A DNA stretch of 64,000 bases from Bin87 sp034421995 (GCA_034421995.1 DAOUJY010000038.1:1-64000), one strand, 5' to 3'. Positions 44,209-53,974 are shown, counted from the first letter of the stretch. A program made the numbers and translations. Notes: generated by a model from the letters alone, not told the origin.

Positions 44209-44940
44209 CTATTCAGTGTCCGGCGAAATGCCATGTTGTCGCAGCAAGGCTTCCAGCTCCCGGTTCCGCTCTTGCATGGCGCGCAAAGCCGCTACCTTCT
44301 CGGCCCGGGCCGCTTCTGCCTCGGATAGATTGCGCAGCCAATCCCGGTTAATGGGGTCGTACAGCCGGAGCAAATCGTCTCGGACGCAGATGTCCAGTCC
44401 CAGCGTCGCGCTGTACCCCCGCAGTATCCCGTCCGCGTCTTCACCGACGGGGATTGGCCCATACGATCCGTCCGCCACCAGACGCTCTCCCGCCAGCGGG
44501 GGATCAAAGCACTCCCGCTGTGGGTCGAACCGCCAGTATTCCGTTACCCCTATCGCTGCGTATATGCCCCGCTTCTCACCGATGTCCCGGGCGTAGGTGC
44601 TGGCAGAAGTGATTTCCATTACGAAATCGGGCGCTTTGCCTTCTCGCCACACCATGTACGAGCGGCGAGTGTGCTTGTCCACTCCAAACACCACGAAAAC
44701 GTCAGGCGCGACATTGGCGGCGACGACGTTCATCCGGTAATAGACGAACATATCCCCGGCCACGTACACGTCCGGGCGGTCTTCATAGTGTACTCGGAGA
44801 GCGTGGACCATTTCGGTGAGCGGGTTGAACTGATACTCGGTCTCGGCCAATGGCTCATCATCCGTATCCGGGTAATGGATGCTGTGGTCTTCGATTTCCG
44901 GCGGTGGATCGGAGCCGGCTGCGACGGGTTTGCTGACCAT
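44209..44940 (-). CDS. Uma2-family (DUF820) putative endonuclease
   Basis: 243 aa. The Uma2/DUF820 core is YVAGDMFVYY, then APDVFVVFG with DFVMEITSASTYARDIGEK, which contains the D-x~12-ExT/S variant of the PD-(D/E)xK fold. YAAIGVTEYWRFDP and GLDICVRDDLLRLYD follow. A charged coiled coil forms the C-terminus (about residues 200-235). These proteins are abundant in Chloroflexi and cyanobacteria; whether they are active nucleases is unsettled. The start lies 7 nt after the FAD-oxidase stop. Confidence 0.85.
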   Translation of the reverse strand: MVSKPVAAGSDPPPEIEDHSIHYPDTDDEPLAETEYQFNPLTEMVHALRVHYEDRPDVYVAGDMFVYYRMNVVAANVAPDVFVVFGVDKHTRRSYMVWREGKAPDFVMEITSASTYARDIGEKRGIYAAIGVTEYWRFDPQRECFDPPLAGERLVADGSYGPIPVGEDADGILRGYSATLGLDICVRDDLLRLYDPINRDWLRNLSEAEAARAEKVAALRAMQERNRELEALLRQHGISPDTE

Positions 44941-44947
44941 AGCTTGC

Positions 44948-46558
44948 TCACTCCATGGGGTCGATCAAAACGCCCGGGTTCAAGATACCACGAGGGTCCA
45001 GGGCGCTCTTCATCGCCCGCAGCGCCTCGGCGAAAGGATCCGGCCGTTGCTCGTCGTACCAGGGACGGTGGGCGCGCCCGACCGCGTGATGGTGAGTGAT
45101 CGTGCCGCCGGCGGCCATCACGGCATCGGAGGCGGCCTGCTTGATCTCGGCGTGGGCCTCGAGCTCGCCGCCGACTTTGCCAAGACCCTCAAACGTGTAG
45201 TAAGGAGCCGGACCGTCGGGGTACACGTGGGTGAAACGGCAGGACACCCGCCCGCCGCCACAGGTGCGACGCAGGGCATCCTGCAAAGCGGAACGCACCA
45301 TTTCGTCCATCGCCGGCCAGCGTTCCCAGGTGATCGACGTTTCCAGCGTCTCAGCGACGATACCGAAGCCGATGGTCGCGTTGCGTTCGTAGGGGGCGTT
45401 GATGAAGGAATTGCGCCAACTCCCTACCGCTCCCTGCCGGCCGGCGGAGGATTCGGAGCGCTCCGCGGCGTCGGCCACCAGGATGTCGGCTTCGTCGATA
45501 GTTCCACCGGCGTCCCGGGCGATGGTCACCGCCTGGCGAATGTTCTCGCCCTGGGGCAGTTCCGCCGACTCGAACCCGATGATGAGCAATGCCTGCTTTC
45601 CGTCGAGACCTGCGAAATCCTCAGCTTCGGAAGGATCAAGCATACGGAGGTTGGCCGGCCACTGCTTGGCCTGGGCGATGAGACGCGCCCCTTCGGACGC
45701 GGCGGCCATCCCGTCGAACACGACGCCGGCAGACGCACGGAAGCGGGGCCGCGCCTGTATCCGCATCCAGGCTTCGGTGATGATGCCCAGGATGCCCTCG
45801 CTGCCGATGATCATGCGGTCCGGCGACGGGCCGGCTCCGCTGCCCGGCAGGCGCCGCGATTCCCAGACACCGGCGGGAGTAACCATGCGCACGGACTCAA
45901 CGAAATCGTCGATGTGCGTGTGGTTGGTGGCGTAGTGTCCGCCGCTGCGCGTGGCAATCCAGCCGCCCAGGGTTGAGAACTCGAAACTTTGCGGGAAGTG
46001 CCGCAGGGTGAAACCATGGGGCCGCAATTGCGCTTCCAGCGCGGGTCCCAGGGCGCCGGCCTGGATGCGGGCGGCGCGGGAGGTTTCGTCGATCTCCAAC
46101 ACCTGGCCCAGGTTGGTCAGGTCGATGGTGCAGACTTTATCTGCCTCGGGCGGTTCGACGCCGGCGACGACCGTGCTGCCGCCGCCGTAGGGTATGGCAA
46201 CGATGTTGGAATTGACGCACCAATCCAGAACCTGTGTGACTTCTTCTTCGGTGCGCGGGTAGGCGATTACGTCGGGCGGGTTGGGGAAATGGCAGTTGAA
46301 GCCCCGGATGCGGTCACGGAAACTGCGTCCGTAGGTGTGCGCCGCCCGGTCGTGGTCGTCGGTGGTGCAGAATTCGGCCACCAGAGGATGCGGCGTAAAG
46401 CGGGGCTTGCGGAGGTCAAGGTCAGCGTCGCTGGGTGGCGTGGGCGACGGCAGGGTCACTCCGTACCGGCGGTGGATGCGTTCCGCCATGGCGGTATAGT
46501 CAGCCGACGACGGTTCCCGATCCTCCATCCCCCAGGCCCAGAAACTGCGGCGGGGCAT
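44948..46558 (-). CDS. FAD-linked oxidase, alkyldihydroxyacetonephosphate synthase-like
   Basis: 536 aa of the vanillyl-alcohol-oxidase/FAD_binding_4 family, closest in look to AGPS-like proteins. The N-terminus RRSFWAWGMEDREPS matches the AGPS-like lead. The FAD domain carries PPDVIAYPRTEEEVTQVLDW, IPYGGGSTVVAGVEP and LGGWIATRSGGHYATNHTHI. The C-terminal HHHAVGRAHRPWYDEQ carries the His cluster seen in AGPS. AGPS makes ether-lipid precursors; bacterial relatives often act on other substrates, so the exact reaction is open. AGGAGG lies 6 nt before the ATG. It is the first gene of a minus-strand operon with Uma2 and the alcohol dehydrogenase. Confidence 0.87.
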   Translation of the reverse strand: MPRRSFWAWGMEDREPSSADYTAMAERIHRRYGVTLPSPTPPSDADLDLRKPRFTPHPLVAEFCTTDDHDRAAHTYGRSFRDRIRGFNCHFPNPPDVIAYPRTEEEVTQVLDWCVNSNIVAIPYGGGSTVVAGVEPPEADKVCTIDLTNLGQVLEIDETSRAARIQAGALGPALEAQLRPHGFTLRHFPQSFEFSTLGGWIATRSGGHYATNHTHIDDFVESVRMVTPAGVWESRRLPGSGAGPSPDRMIIGSEGILGIITEAWMRIQARPRFRASAGVVFDGMAAASEGARLIAQAKQWPANLRMLDPSEAEDFAGLDGKQALLIIGFESAELPQGENIRQAVTIARDAGGTIDEADILVADAAERSESSAGRQGAVGSWRNSFINAPYERNATIGFGIVAETLETSITWERWPAMDEMVRSALQDALRRTCGGGRVSCRFTHVYPDGPAPYYTFEGLGKVGGELEAHAEIKQAASDAVMAAGGTITHHHAVGRAHRPWYDEQRPDPFAEALRAMKSALDPRGILNPGVLIDPME

Positions 46559-46591
46559 GGCATCCCTCCTGTCTCATTCGGGCAAAAGTAA

Positions 46592-46667
46592 TGGTCGGGG
46601 TGAGTGGATTCGAACCACCGACCTCCACGTCCCGAACGTGGCGCGCTAGCCACTGCGCTACACCCCG
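46592..46667 (-). tRNA. tRNA-Pro (CGG), CCA encoded
   Basis: 76 nt with CCA. The acceptor CGGGGTG pairs with CACCCCG, then A73 and encoded CCA. The anticodon arm is CCACG-TTCGGGA-CGTGG, anticodon CGG. The T arm is GGTGG-TTCGAAT-CCACT, closing with one T-G pair. The gene reads proline CCG codons. It lies between the FAD-oxidase gene and the DUF4349 lipoprotein genes. Confidence 0.95.
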
Positions 46668-46678
46668 ACTATATTTTG

Positions 46679-46709
46679 ATTGTAGCATAATATTGGCGGT
46701 GTCCGACAA
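46679..46709 (-). promoter_or_regulatory. Promoter of tRNA-Pro
   Basis: Minus strand: TTGTCG (46709-46704), a 19-nt spacer, then TGC-TACAAT, an extended -10 whose TACAAT is 46684-46679. The start would fall about 5 nt before the mature 5' end at 46667. Confidence 0.45.
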
Positions 46710-46762
46710 TCCGCTGGGACGGCGAATCCGTATAACCCGGCATTACAGCATAGGGAGATGAC

Positions 46763-48322
46763 ATGAAGACCGAGTTTTTGCGGCGAACCCTGCCGGGCAT
46801 CGCACTGGTAGCCGGCCTGATGGCCATGGCGTTGAGCTGCGGCGGTTCCATGGCGCCGGTAGAGGAGGCAGCGCCCGCGGCGGCGCCCCAAGCGCAATCC
46901 GCCGCCAGTGCCGGGGCCGATGCGCCGCCAATGCCAGCGGCAACGATTGCGGCGGCGGTCCCCGCGGCCCAGCCGGCTGCCGCGGCGGCCGACGCGGCGC
47001 CGCGGCAGCCGGCGGCTCAGGCAGCGATGCAGGAGGCCGGGGCAAATGCGCGTGACGCCGAATCCGCTGCGACACGGCAGCAATCGGGCCGCCAGCTCAT
47101 CGTGGAGGCCTGGATGACTCTGGAAGTCACCGACGTTGACCCGGTGGCGCGACAGGTTGAGACGGTAGCCATCCAACGGGGCGGCTGGGTGGAATCCGCG
47201 GAAATCTTTGGTGAAGGCGGCTACCGTTCCGCCTCCATCAACATCCGAGTGCCGGCGGGTAATTTCGACGCCGCTATGGCCTCTCTGCGCTCCCTGGGCC
47301 GGGTGACCGACGAAGGGGTTGGGTCCACCGACGTCACGGCGCGGCTCATTGACAACGAAGCGCGCCTGGTTGCCTGGCGTTCCCAGGAGGAGCGCCTCAT
47401 CCACCTGCTGGACAAGGCGGAAACCCTGGAGCACGTCATCGACCTGGAAAAACGTCTGGCCGAAGTGCGAACCGACATTGAACTGGTCGCCGCCACCCAA
47501 CGCAATCTGGAGAACCGGGTGGCCGCCTCGTTGATACAAATCAACCTGCACCTGCCCCAGCGTTTCGCCGCGGACCCGCCCAACGGGGTGCTGACCTTGG
47601 CCGTGGGCGATCCCTCGGCAACCGCCGATGCCATCGTCGCCCGCGTGGAGTTGCTGAACGGGTACGTCGGTGAGAAACGGGAGTACCAGCAGGACGGCGG
47701 CGAAGTGGTGGACGTGGTCGCCTTCGTAAAGTCCGCCGACCTGGCCGGGCTGATGGACTACGCCGCAACGCTGGGCGAGCCGTCGGGACGGCAGTTGAAT
47801 TCGGTAGGGCCTTCGCCGGTCAGCGACGTGCCCAACGCGCGGCTCACGCTGGGTATCCGTTCCAACGTCGATCTGGCCGCCTCGCTGCACCTGTCTGCGG
47901 CGGAACCGTTGGAGGTCGCCGGGCAAATCCGCGAGCGGGCGCAATCCCTCGGCGGTTTCGTGGAGCAGTGGAACGAATCAAGGAATCCGGATCACGAAAG
48001 CGTCAACATGGAACTGGTGGTCAAGTCCTCCGATTTGCGGGAGCTGATGGACTTCGGCGCCAGCCTGGGTGATACCGAATACTGGGAATACAACGCGGTT
48101 GGTCAAAATCCGGTCGATGACGCGCCCAATGCCCGCCTGTCCGCGTCGGTATCCACCATGGAGAATTACACGGTGAATTGGCTAATCACCGGAGTGATTT
48201 TGGTCTTTATTGTGGCGGTGGCGGGAATCGCAGTGGCGACTGCGCTGCTGTTGCGCCGGCGGCGCGGCCGGCGCGCCGATGCCCATACCGCAGTGGACCT
48301 GGAACCCGACGCGGCCATATAG
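46763..48322 (+). CDS. DUF4349 lipoprotein, first of a tandem pair
   Basis: 519 aa. The N-terminus LPGIALVAGLMAMALSCGG is a lipoprotein signal (Cys at about 26). An Ala/Pro-rich linker follows to about residue 105. DUF4349 begins at RQLIVEAWMTLEVTDVDPVA, with QRGGWVESAEIFGEGGYRSA, TDVTARLIDNEARLVAW and a coiled coil (HVIDLEKRLAEVRTDIELV). The DUF4349 type of strand recurs in the second half (SLGGFVEQW). A C-terminal membrane helix (WLITGVILVFIVAVAGIAVA) ends in RRRRGRR. The function is unknown; it is probably anchored at the cell surface at both ends. GGGAGA lies 6 nt before the ATG. Confidence 0.85.
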   Translation: MKTEFLRRTLPGIALVAGLMAMALSCGGSMAPVEEAAPAAAPQAQSAASAGADAPPMPAATIAAAVPAAQPAAAAADAAPRQPAAQAAMQEAGANARDAESAATRQQSGRQLIVEAWMTLEVTDVDPVARQVETVAIQRGGWVESAEIFGEGGYRSASINIRVPAGNFDAAMASLRSLGRVTDEGVGSTDVTARLIDNEARLVAWRSQEERLIHLLDKAETLEHVIDLEKRLAEVRTDIELVAATQRNLENRVAASLIQINLHLPQRFAADPPNGVLTLAVGDPSATADAIVARVELLNGYVGEKREYQQDGGEVVDVVAFVKSADLAGLMDYAATLGEPSGRQLNSVGPSPVSDVPNARLTLGIRSNVDLAASLHLSAAEPLEVAGQIRERAQSLGGFVEQWNESRNPDHESVNMELVVKSSDLRELMDFGASLGDTEYWEYNAVGQNPVDDAPNARLSASVSTMENYTVNWLITGVILVFIVAVAGIAVATALLLRRRRGRRADAHTAVDLEPDAAI

Positions 48323-48396
48323 GAGACAGGCGGCGGGATGTTTCGCCGTCCGTCGCTGCGCTCCGCTCAATAACGTTCTACGGACGAGGTTTCAGA

Positions 48397-50163
48397 ATGG
48401 ACGCTCGACAACTGCGCCGAACCCTGCTCGGCATTGTGCTGGTCGCCGGCCTGATGGCAATGGCTTTGAGTTGCGGCGACGCCGAAGAGGCGCGCCTCGA
48501 TTCCCGCGAAGATACCGAGGGATTTGCCCAGCTCATGGATTCCAAGACGGAGGGATCGGATTTTACGAGGCAAGGACCGTCGGGTGTACCGGGACCGGCG
48601 GGACCTGACGGAGCGCAAGGGGCGCAAGGTCCACCGGGGCCACTGGGTGCGCAGGGCCCACCGGGCGCTATGGGTCCAAGCGGACCGGCCGGGGTAGGCG
48701 GTTTCGCATCTGGGCTGTTCCGTGGCGATGCCGAGCGGGAGGAGCGATTTGAGTCTGGCCAGGCTCCGGCCGCTACTGCCGCTCCCATCCCCACGTCGGC
48801 CCCTCCAATGGCCGCCCGTCCGGCTCCCCCGGCCGCCATGCCCACCGCTACCCCGGCTCCGGCCGCCCCACAGCAGTCGGCCGCCGGACAAAACGGCGGT
48901 CTCCTGGTCCAGCCGCAGGCCGCCCGGCAGCTCATCGTGGAGGCGTGGCTCAGCCTGGAAGTATTGGACATTGACGCGGCGGTGCAGCAGGTCGAGGATA
49001 TCGCCGCCCAGCGCAGCGGCTGGGTGGAATCGGCGGAAATCTACGGCGAAGGCGGCTACCGCTCCGCGTCCGTCAAGGTGCGGGTGCCCGCGGACCGCTT
49101 TGGCAACGCTATGGACGCCCTGCACGGCGTGGGCCGCGCCACGGACGAAGGTGTTTCCGCTACCGACGTCACGGAGCGGTTGATTGACAACGAAGCGCGG
49201 CTGAAAGCCTGGTACACTCAGGAAGAACGGCTGCTTGTGCTGCTGGAGAACGCCGCCACGGTAGAAGACATCATCGACATTGAACGGCGCATCTCCGAGG
49301 TGCGTTCCGACATCGAGCGCGTCGAGGCCACCCAGCGCAATCTGAAGGGCCGGGTGGCGACTTCGCTGATTACCGTCCAGCTGGCCTTGCCCGGCCGCTT
49401 TGCCAGCGAGCCGCCCCATGGCTCGCTTAATCTGTCCGTGGGGGACCCGGCAGCCGCAGCCGACGCCATCGGCGCCCGCGCCGTGTCTCTGGGCGGCTAC
49501 TTGGGCAGACAGCTGGAATATCAGGAAAGTTCCCGCCGGACGGTGGTGGAGCTGACCGCCAATGTCAAGCCCGCCGACCTGCGGGGCCTGCTGGATTATG
49601 CCGCCACGCTGGGCGAAGCTTCGGGCCGACGACTGGACGCCATCGGAGATACGCCCCCCGGCGACGCTCCCGTCGCGTCATTGGCTGTGATGATAGTCTC
49701 CAACACCGACCTGAATGCGCGGATGCAAATCGCTGCCGACGCTCCCGGAGTGGTTGCCGGGGAAATCCTCCAGTGGACGGAAAGCCGCGGCGGATACGCC
49801 GCACGCCGCAGCGAAGCGATGGGGGAAGACTGGCACGAGCTGGCCCTGAACCTGGTGGTCAAACCCGCCGACCTGCGCCCGTTGATGGACTACGCCGGCA
49901 CCCTGGGCAAGACCAAGCATCTGGAGTACGCCGCGACCGGCCAGGAACCCAGCGACGATACTCCCAACGCGCATATCACCGTGGAGGTGATTACTGACCA
50001 GCCTTTCAGCCGGCAACTGTGGCCGGCAGGTCTGGTGATTATCCTGGCGGCAGCTCTGGCAGTCATTGCCCTGGTGGTCATCGTTATCGTATTGCGCCGG
50101 CGGCGCGGCCGCAGCGCCAAGGCCCGCACTGTGGTGGATCTAGAACCCGACAGCGGGGTTTAG
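48397..50163 (+). CDS. DUF4349 lipoprotein with collagen-like segment
   Basis: 588 aa, paralogue of the preceding gene from the signal (LVAGLMAMALSCGD, Cys26) to the C-terminal membrane helix and RRRRGR tail. Between signal and DUF4349 (which begins about residue 180, RQLIVEAWLSLEVLDIDAAV) it has a collagen-like run of 14 uninterrupted Gly-X-Y triplets at about residues 60-101 (for example GPPGPLGAQGPPGAMGPSG). An Ala/Pro linker with TPAPAAPQQ follows. The start ATG at 48397 has GAGG about 7 nt upstream; the longer frame from 48178 overlaps gene one and is rejected. The two DUF4349 domains are closely similar; the linkers differ completely. Confidence 0.85.
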   Translation: MDARQLRRTLLGIVLVAGLMAMALSCGDAEEARLDSREDTEGFAQLMDSKTEGSDFTRQGPSGVPGPAGPDGAQGAQGPPGPLGAQGPPGAMGPSGPAGVGGFASGLFRGDAEREERFESGQAPAATAAPIPTSAPPMAARPAPPAAMPTATPAPAAPQQSAAGQNGGLLVQPQAARQLIVEAWLSLEVLDIDAAVQQVEDIAAQRSGWVESAEIYGEGGYRSASVKVRVPADRFGNAMDALHGVGRATDEGVSATDVTERLIDNEARLKAWYTQEERLLVLLENAATVEDIIDIERRISEVRSDIERVEATQRNLKGRVATSLITVQLALPGRFASEPPHGSLNLSVGDPAAAADAIGARAVSLGGYLGRQLEYQESSRRTVVELTANVKPADLRGLLDYAATLGEASGRRLDAIGDTPPGDAPVASLAVMIVSNTDLNARMQIAADAPGVVAGEILQWTESRGGYAARRSEAMGEDWHELALNLVVKPADLRPLMDYAGTLGKTKHLEYAATGQEPSDDTPNAHITVEVITDQPFSRQLWPAGLVIILAAALAVIALVVIVIVLRRRRGRSAKARTVVDLEPDSGV

Positions 50164-50166
50164 CTA

Positions 50167-53100
50167 CTATTCAGCCGCTACGGGGAGTCGGGTCGGACGC
50201 CGCCGACGCCGGTTCCGGCTGGCCGTCTCGCTGGCGGGGGCTTCCGGGGCGGGCGATCCTGCCTGCGCCGCCAGCATCGCCTCCTGCATCTCCTCAACGA
50301 AGGAGGCCACCCGGCGCAGAGCGCGGGCCAGGCGGCCCATCCCCAAGTCAGCGTCGCCGGCGGTGCGAATTTCCATATCGCGCCGGCCGACCTTGACCCC
50401 CGGCCCCATCTTGTTCTGCAATGCCTGTCGAGCGTCCCCCACGGGTTGCCGGAATACCACCGTAACAATGCCGTCGCCGGCGCCGGATATGGACTCGGCG
50501 GCGGCGGCAGCGCCCAGGCAACGCAGGTCGGTAACGGTGAGCAGGTTTGCCACGGCCTCGGGCAACGGCCCGAAACGGTCCTGCATATCGGCGCGCACCG
50601 CCGCTATCTGCGCCCGATCCGTGATGTTGGACAGGCGCTGGTAGAAGGCCAGCCGGGCCGGCAGGTGGGCGATGTATTCCGCCGGAATCGCCGCCGGTAT
50701 TGGCAGGTCGATGCGGGGCGGGGGGAACGCATCGGCGGCTGTCACGGGGGAGTCCTGGTTGCTGAGTTCCTGCACCGCCTGGTTCAGCAGCTCGGAGTAC
50801 AGGTTGAGGCCCACCGCATGAATCTGCCCGCTCTGGTCGGCGCCCAGCAAGTTGCCGGCGCCCCGGATTTCCAGGTCGCGCATGGCGATGCGGAATCCGG
50901 CGCCAAGTTCGTTGGCCTCCAGGATGGCGTGGATGCGCTGGCCGGCGGCCTCGGTGATTTCCTGATTGTCGGGGAGCAGCAGGTAGGCGTAGGCCCGGTG
51001 GTCGCCGCGTCCCACCCGGCCGCGCAGCTGGTAAAGCTGGGCCAGGCCGAAGCGGTCGGCCCGGTCGATGATGATGGTGTTGACGTTGGGCATATCCAAG
51101 CCGGATTCGATTATGGTGGTGCAGACCAGGACGTCGGCCTCCCGGTTGGCGAAAGCCACCATCACGTCTTCCAGTTCCGACTCCGGCATCTGGCCATGGC
51201 CGACCAGGATGCGCGCCTCCGGCACCAGTTTGCCCAACTCCTCGGCGACGTTGTGGATGGTTCGCACGCGGTTGTGGAGGAAGAAAACCTGCCCGTCGCG
51301 CTCGAGTTCCCGGAGGATCGCTTCCCGGACCGGCTCGCCGCTGTCCTCCGAAACGAAGGTTTTGACCGGGAGACGCGCTTCCGGCGGAGTATGAATCACG
51401 CTCATGTCCCGCACGCCGGCCAGCGCCATGTGCAGGGTGCGTGGGATGGGTGTCGCGCTGAGCGTCAGCACGTCCACCTCGGCCCGCATCTGCTTGAGCC
51501 GTTCCTTGTGTGCCACGCCGAAACGGTGCTCCTCGTCGATGATGACCAGGCCGAGGTTCTTGAAGCCCATGTCCTTCTGCAGGATCCGGTGGGTTCCGAT
51601 TACGATATCCACCTTGCCTGTTTTGGCCGCCTCGACCACCTCATCCTGCTCTTTGTGGGTTCTGAAGCGGCTTAATACTTCGACCTTCACCGGGTAGGGA
51701 GCCAGCCTCTCCGCGAAGGTGGCGTAGTGCTGTTGTGCCAGAACCGTGGTGGGCACCAAAACCGCCACCTGCATCCCCTCGTTCACCGTCTTGAACGCCG
51801 CCCGCAGCGCCACCTCGGTCTTGCCGTAACCCACGTCGCCGCAGATCAGGCGGTCCATGGGCTTGGCCACTTCCATGTCGTTTTTGACTTCCTCGATGGC
51901 CTGAATTTGGTCGGGGGTCTCCTGAAAGGGGAAAGAATCTTCCAGGTCTCGCTGCCACGCAGCGTCGGGGCCGAAGCGATGCCCGCTGACGGTTTCCCGG
52001 ACGGCGTAGAGGCGCAGCAGCTCTTCGGCGATCTCCCGGGCCGCGCCTTTGGCTCTATCCTTGATCCGCTGCCACTCGCTGCCGCCCAGGCGCGTGAGGG
52101 TCGGCGGCTGGTCGGTGGCCGCGACGTAAGCGCCCAGGCGGTCCAGCTGTTCCGTAGGCACGTAGAGGCGGTCTTCCTCAGCGTATTCCAGCACCAGGTA
52201 CTCACGTTCGTCCCCAGTGGACTCCAGGTGCGTGGTGCCGACAAACCGGGCCACGCCATGATCAATGTGCACCACATAGCTGCCGGGCATCAGGTCCGCC
52301 AGGGATACGGCATCGCCCAGATCGCGATGGGCTTTGGGCGGTCGAAAACTCCGCTGTTTCACGGTGCCGAACAGTTCGGCGTCGCTGTACACCGCGACGG
52401 CCGGCCCGTCGTCCCGGCTGGGGACTTGCCATCCCCGGCGCAACGCACCGGACAACACGTACACCCGGCCGGCGCGGGGGCGAGCGGGCAGGTCGTCCAC
52501 CAAATGAGCCGAGACGCCGGCTTCGTCAAGGACCTCGGACAAACGCGCTGCGTGTTGGCTCACTGCCACCGTCGCGCCGCCGTCTCCCACCCGCGCCGCA
52601 ACATCGTCGGTGAAGTAACTCAACCCGGCGCTGCGGTCGGCCAACGTTTCCACCAGCCTGGGTTGGTCTTCACCGCCCCAGCGCTCCATATCGACGGTGG
52701 CGATGCCGGCGCTCTCCATCTTGCGTCGGAGGGTATCCCAGTCAGTGGAAGGTGAAGGGAAACCATAGGGCAGTTCGCCCCGTTCCTGCCGCATGGCGCG
52801 CTGCTGGTTGTACTTGTCGTTCTGCTCCTCCGCTTCGCCGGCCAGTCGGTTCGGACGGTCCAGAACCACGATGGAGCTCGGCGGCAAATAGTCGGCCAGG
52901 GTGTGAAAGTTGAGCAGGCCGTTGTAGAAAGACAGTGTTTCGGAGTTTGGCGCGGTGATGAGTTCTCCCAGCTCCTCCTGAAAACGCATGACGGTGGCGG
53001 CGTTGCACGACGAAAGATCTATGCGGCCCCGCCGTTCGTCGAAAGCGCTGCCATCACAGAGTTCGGGCAACTGCTCTCGGGCCGCGATGATGGACACGGC

Positions 53101-53799
53101 GTCGGCATCCCCCACCGAGCGTTGCGATTCGGGGTCAAACTGGCGGATGGTATCGACTTCGTCATCCCACAGTTCCACGCGGTAGGGCAACGCGGCGTTG
53201 GGCGGGAACACGTCCAATATGCCGCCGCGCAGGCTGAAGGCTCCCGGAGCTTCCACCTGCGGCTCCCGGCGGTATCCCAGCTCCACCCAAGCCTCCAGCA
53301 GCGCATCCACCGAAGGGATGCGCGCCCCGGTTTGCAGGCGATGCGCCGCCCCGACCCGCGGGTGGCGACCAAGGGTAAGGTCCGGCGGGAGGGTAAGGCG
53401 CAACGCGGATGCGACGGAGGCGATTACCAGGGGCGGGTCCGCGTCGGGTTCTTCGGCGGCAGCCAACGCTGCCAGCGCGGACAGCCGTTGATTGCCCGTT
53501 CTGGCGTCAACCGCCAAACGCTCGAAAGGCAGCACCTCCGGCTCCGGCAGCAGCCGGACGGGAGCGTCCTCGCCCAGGTAGGTCAGCAGCTGGTCGTACA
53601 GCCGGCGGGCGTCCTCCAGGCGAGGGGTCAAAACGATCACCGGACGACGTTGCAGGTGCGACAGGGCGCCCACGTACAGGGGCTGATGCTCGGTGTCCAC
53701 CGCCAGCGACCCATGGGCGGAGGCACGTTCCATATTGCGCGAATGCTGACGCATCCAGGGCTGTGCGCCGACGAGAGATAGCAGTCCGGTTAGAGCCAT
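50167..53799 (-). CDS. mfd: Transcription-repair coupling factor
   Basis: Superfamily 2 translocase that removes RNA polymerase stalled at DNA damage and recruits UvrA. The protein is 1210 aa, the usual size. The UvrB-like N-terminal module is visible at DVFPPNAALPYRVELWDDEV. The RNA polymerase-interacting domain begins near LMPGSYVVHIDHGVARFVG. Helicase motifs: ICGDVGYGKTEVALRAAF (Walker A), IIDEEHRFG and SATPIPRTLHMALAG, then LGADQSGQIHAVGLNLY. I chose the ATG at 53799 (MALTGLLSL); the GTG at 53835 has no ribosome-binding site. It is convergent with the DUF4349 gene and divergent from proB. Confidence 0.95.
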   Translation of the reverse strand: MALTGLLSLVGAQPWMRQHSRNMERASAHGSLAVDTEHQPLYVGALSHLQRRPVIVLTPRLEDARRLYDQLLTYLGEDAPVRLLPEPEVLPFERLAVDARTGNQRLSALAALAAAEEPDADPPLVIASVASALRLTLPPDLTLGRHPRVGAAHRLQTGARIPSVDALLEAWVELGYRREPQVEAPGAFSLRGGILDVFPPNAALPYRVELWDDEVDTIRQFDPESQRSVGDADAVSIIAAREQLPELCDGSAFDERRGRIDLSSCNAATVMRFQEELGELITAPNSETLSFYNGLLNFHTLADYLPPSSIVVLDRPNRLAGEAEEQNDKYNQQRAMRQERGELPYGFPSPSTDWDTLRRKMESAGIATVDMERWGGEDQPRLVETLADRSAGLSYFTDDVAARVGDGGATVAVSQHAARLSEVLDEAGVSAHLVDDLPARPRAGRVYVLSGALRRGWQVPSRDDGPAVAVYSDAELFGTVKQRSFRPPKAHRDLGDAVSLADLMPGSYVVHIDHGVARFVGTTHLESTGDEREYLVLEYAEEDRLYVPTEQLDRLGAYVAATDQPPTLTRLGGSEWQRIKDRAKGAAREIAEELLRLYAVRETVSGHRFGPDAAWQRDLEDSFPFQETPDQIQAIEEVKNDMEVAKPMDRLICGDVGYGKTEVALRAAFKTVNEGMQVAVLVPTTVLAQQHYATFAERLAPYPVKVEVLSRFRTHKEQDEVVEAAKTGKVDIVIGTHRILQKDMGFKNLGLVIIDEEHRFGVAHKERLKQMRAEVDVLTLSATPIPRTLHMALAGVRDMSVIHTPPEARLPVKTFVSEDSGEPVREAILRELERDGQVFFLHNRVRTIHNVAEELGKLVPEARILVGHGQMPESELEDVMVAFANREADVLVCTTIIESGLDMPNVNTIIIDRADRFGLAQLYQLRGRVGRGDHRAYAYLLLPDNQEITEAAGQRIHAILEANELGAGFRIAMRDLEIRGAGNLLGADQSGQIHAVGLNLYSELLNQAVQELSNQDSPVTAADAFPPPRIDLPIPAAIPAEYIAHLPARLAFYQRLSNITDRAQIAAVRADMQDRFGPLPEAVANLLTVTDLRCLGAAAAAESISGAGDGIVTVVFRQPVGDARQALQNKMGPGVKVGRRDMEIRTAGDADLGMGRLARALRRVASFVEEMQEAMLAAQAGSPAPEAPASETASRNRRRRRPTRLPVAAE

Positions 53800-53965
53800 A
53801 TCGTATTTTGGGCCTCCGCTTTGCGGGTTATACACGCCGATACGGGGCTGACCGGAAGCCAGCCCCGCGCAACGATTTTACGCCCGTTGCGGCGGTTGGT
53901 TCAAGACAACCCATGACCATCCGGCAGAGTCTCATGTTGAGACGCCGGGAGCTTTGGGGACTGCG

Positions 53966-53974
53966 TGATATAAT
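53966..53974 (+). promoter_or_regulatory. Extended -10 promoter for proBA
   Basis: TGATATAAT is a perfect TGnTATAAT. The expected start is near 53981, with a leader of about 62 nt to the proB ATG. No -35 is obvious. The mfd-proB gap (53800-54042) holds nothing else I recognise. Confidence 0.55.

Noticed and set aside
53800..53835. GTG start 12 codons upstream of mfd
   Set aside because: No ribosome-binding site and a non-conserved extension; the family N-terminus fits the ATG at 53799.
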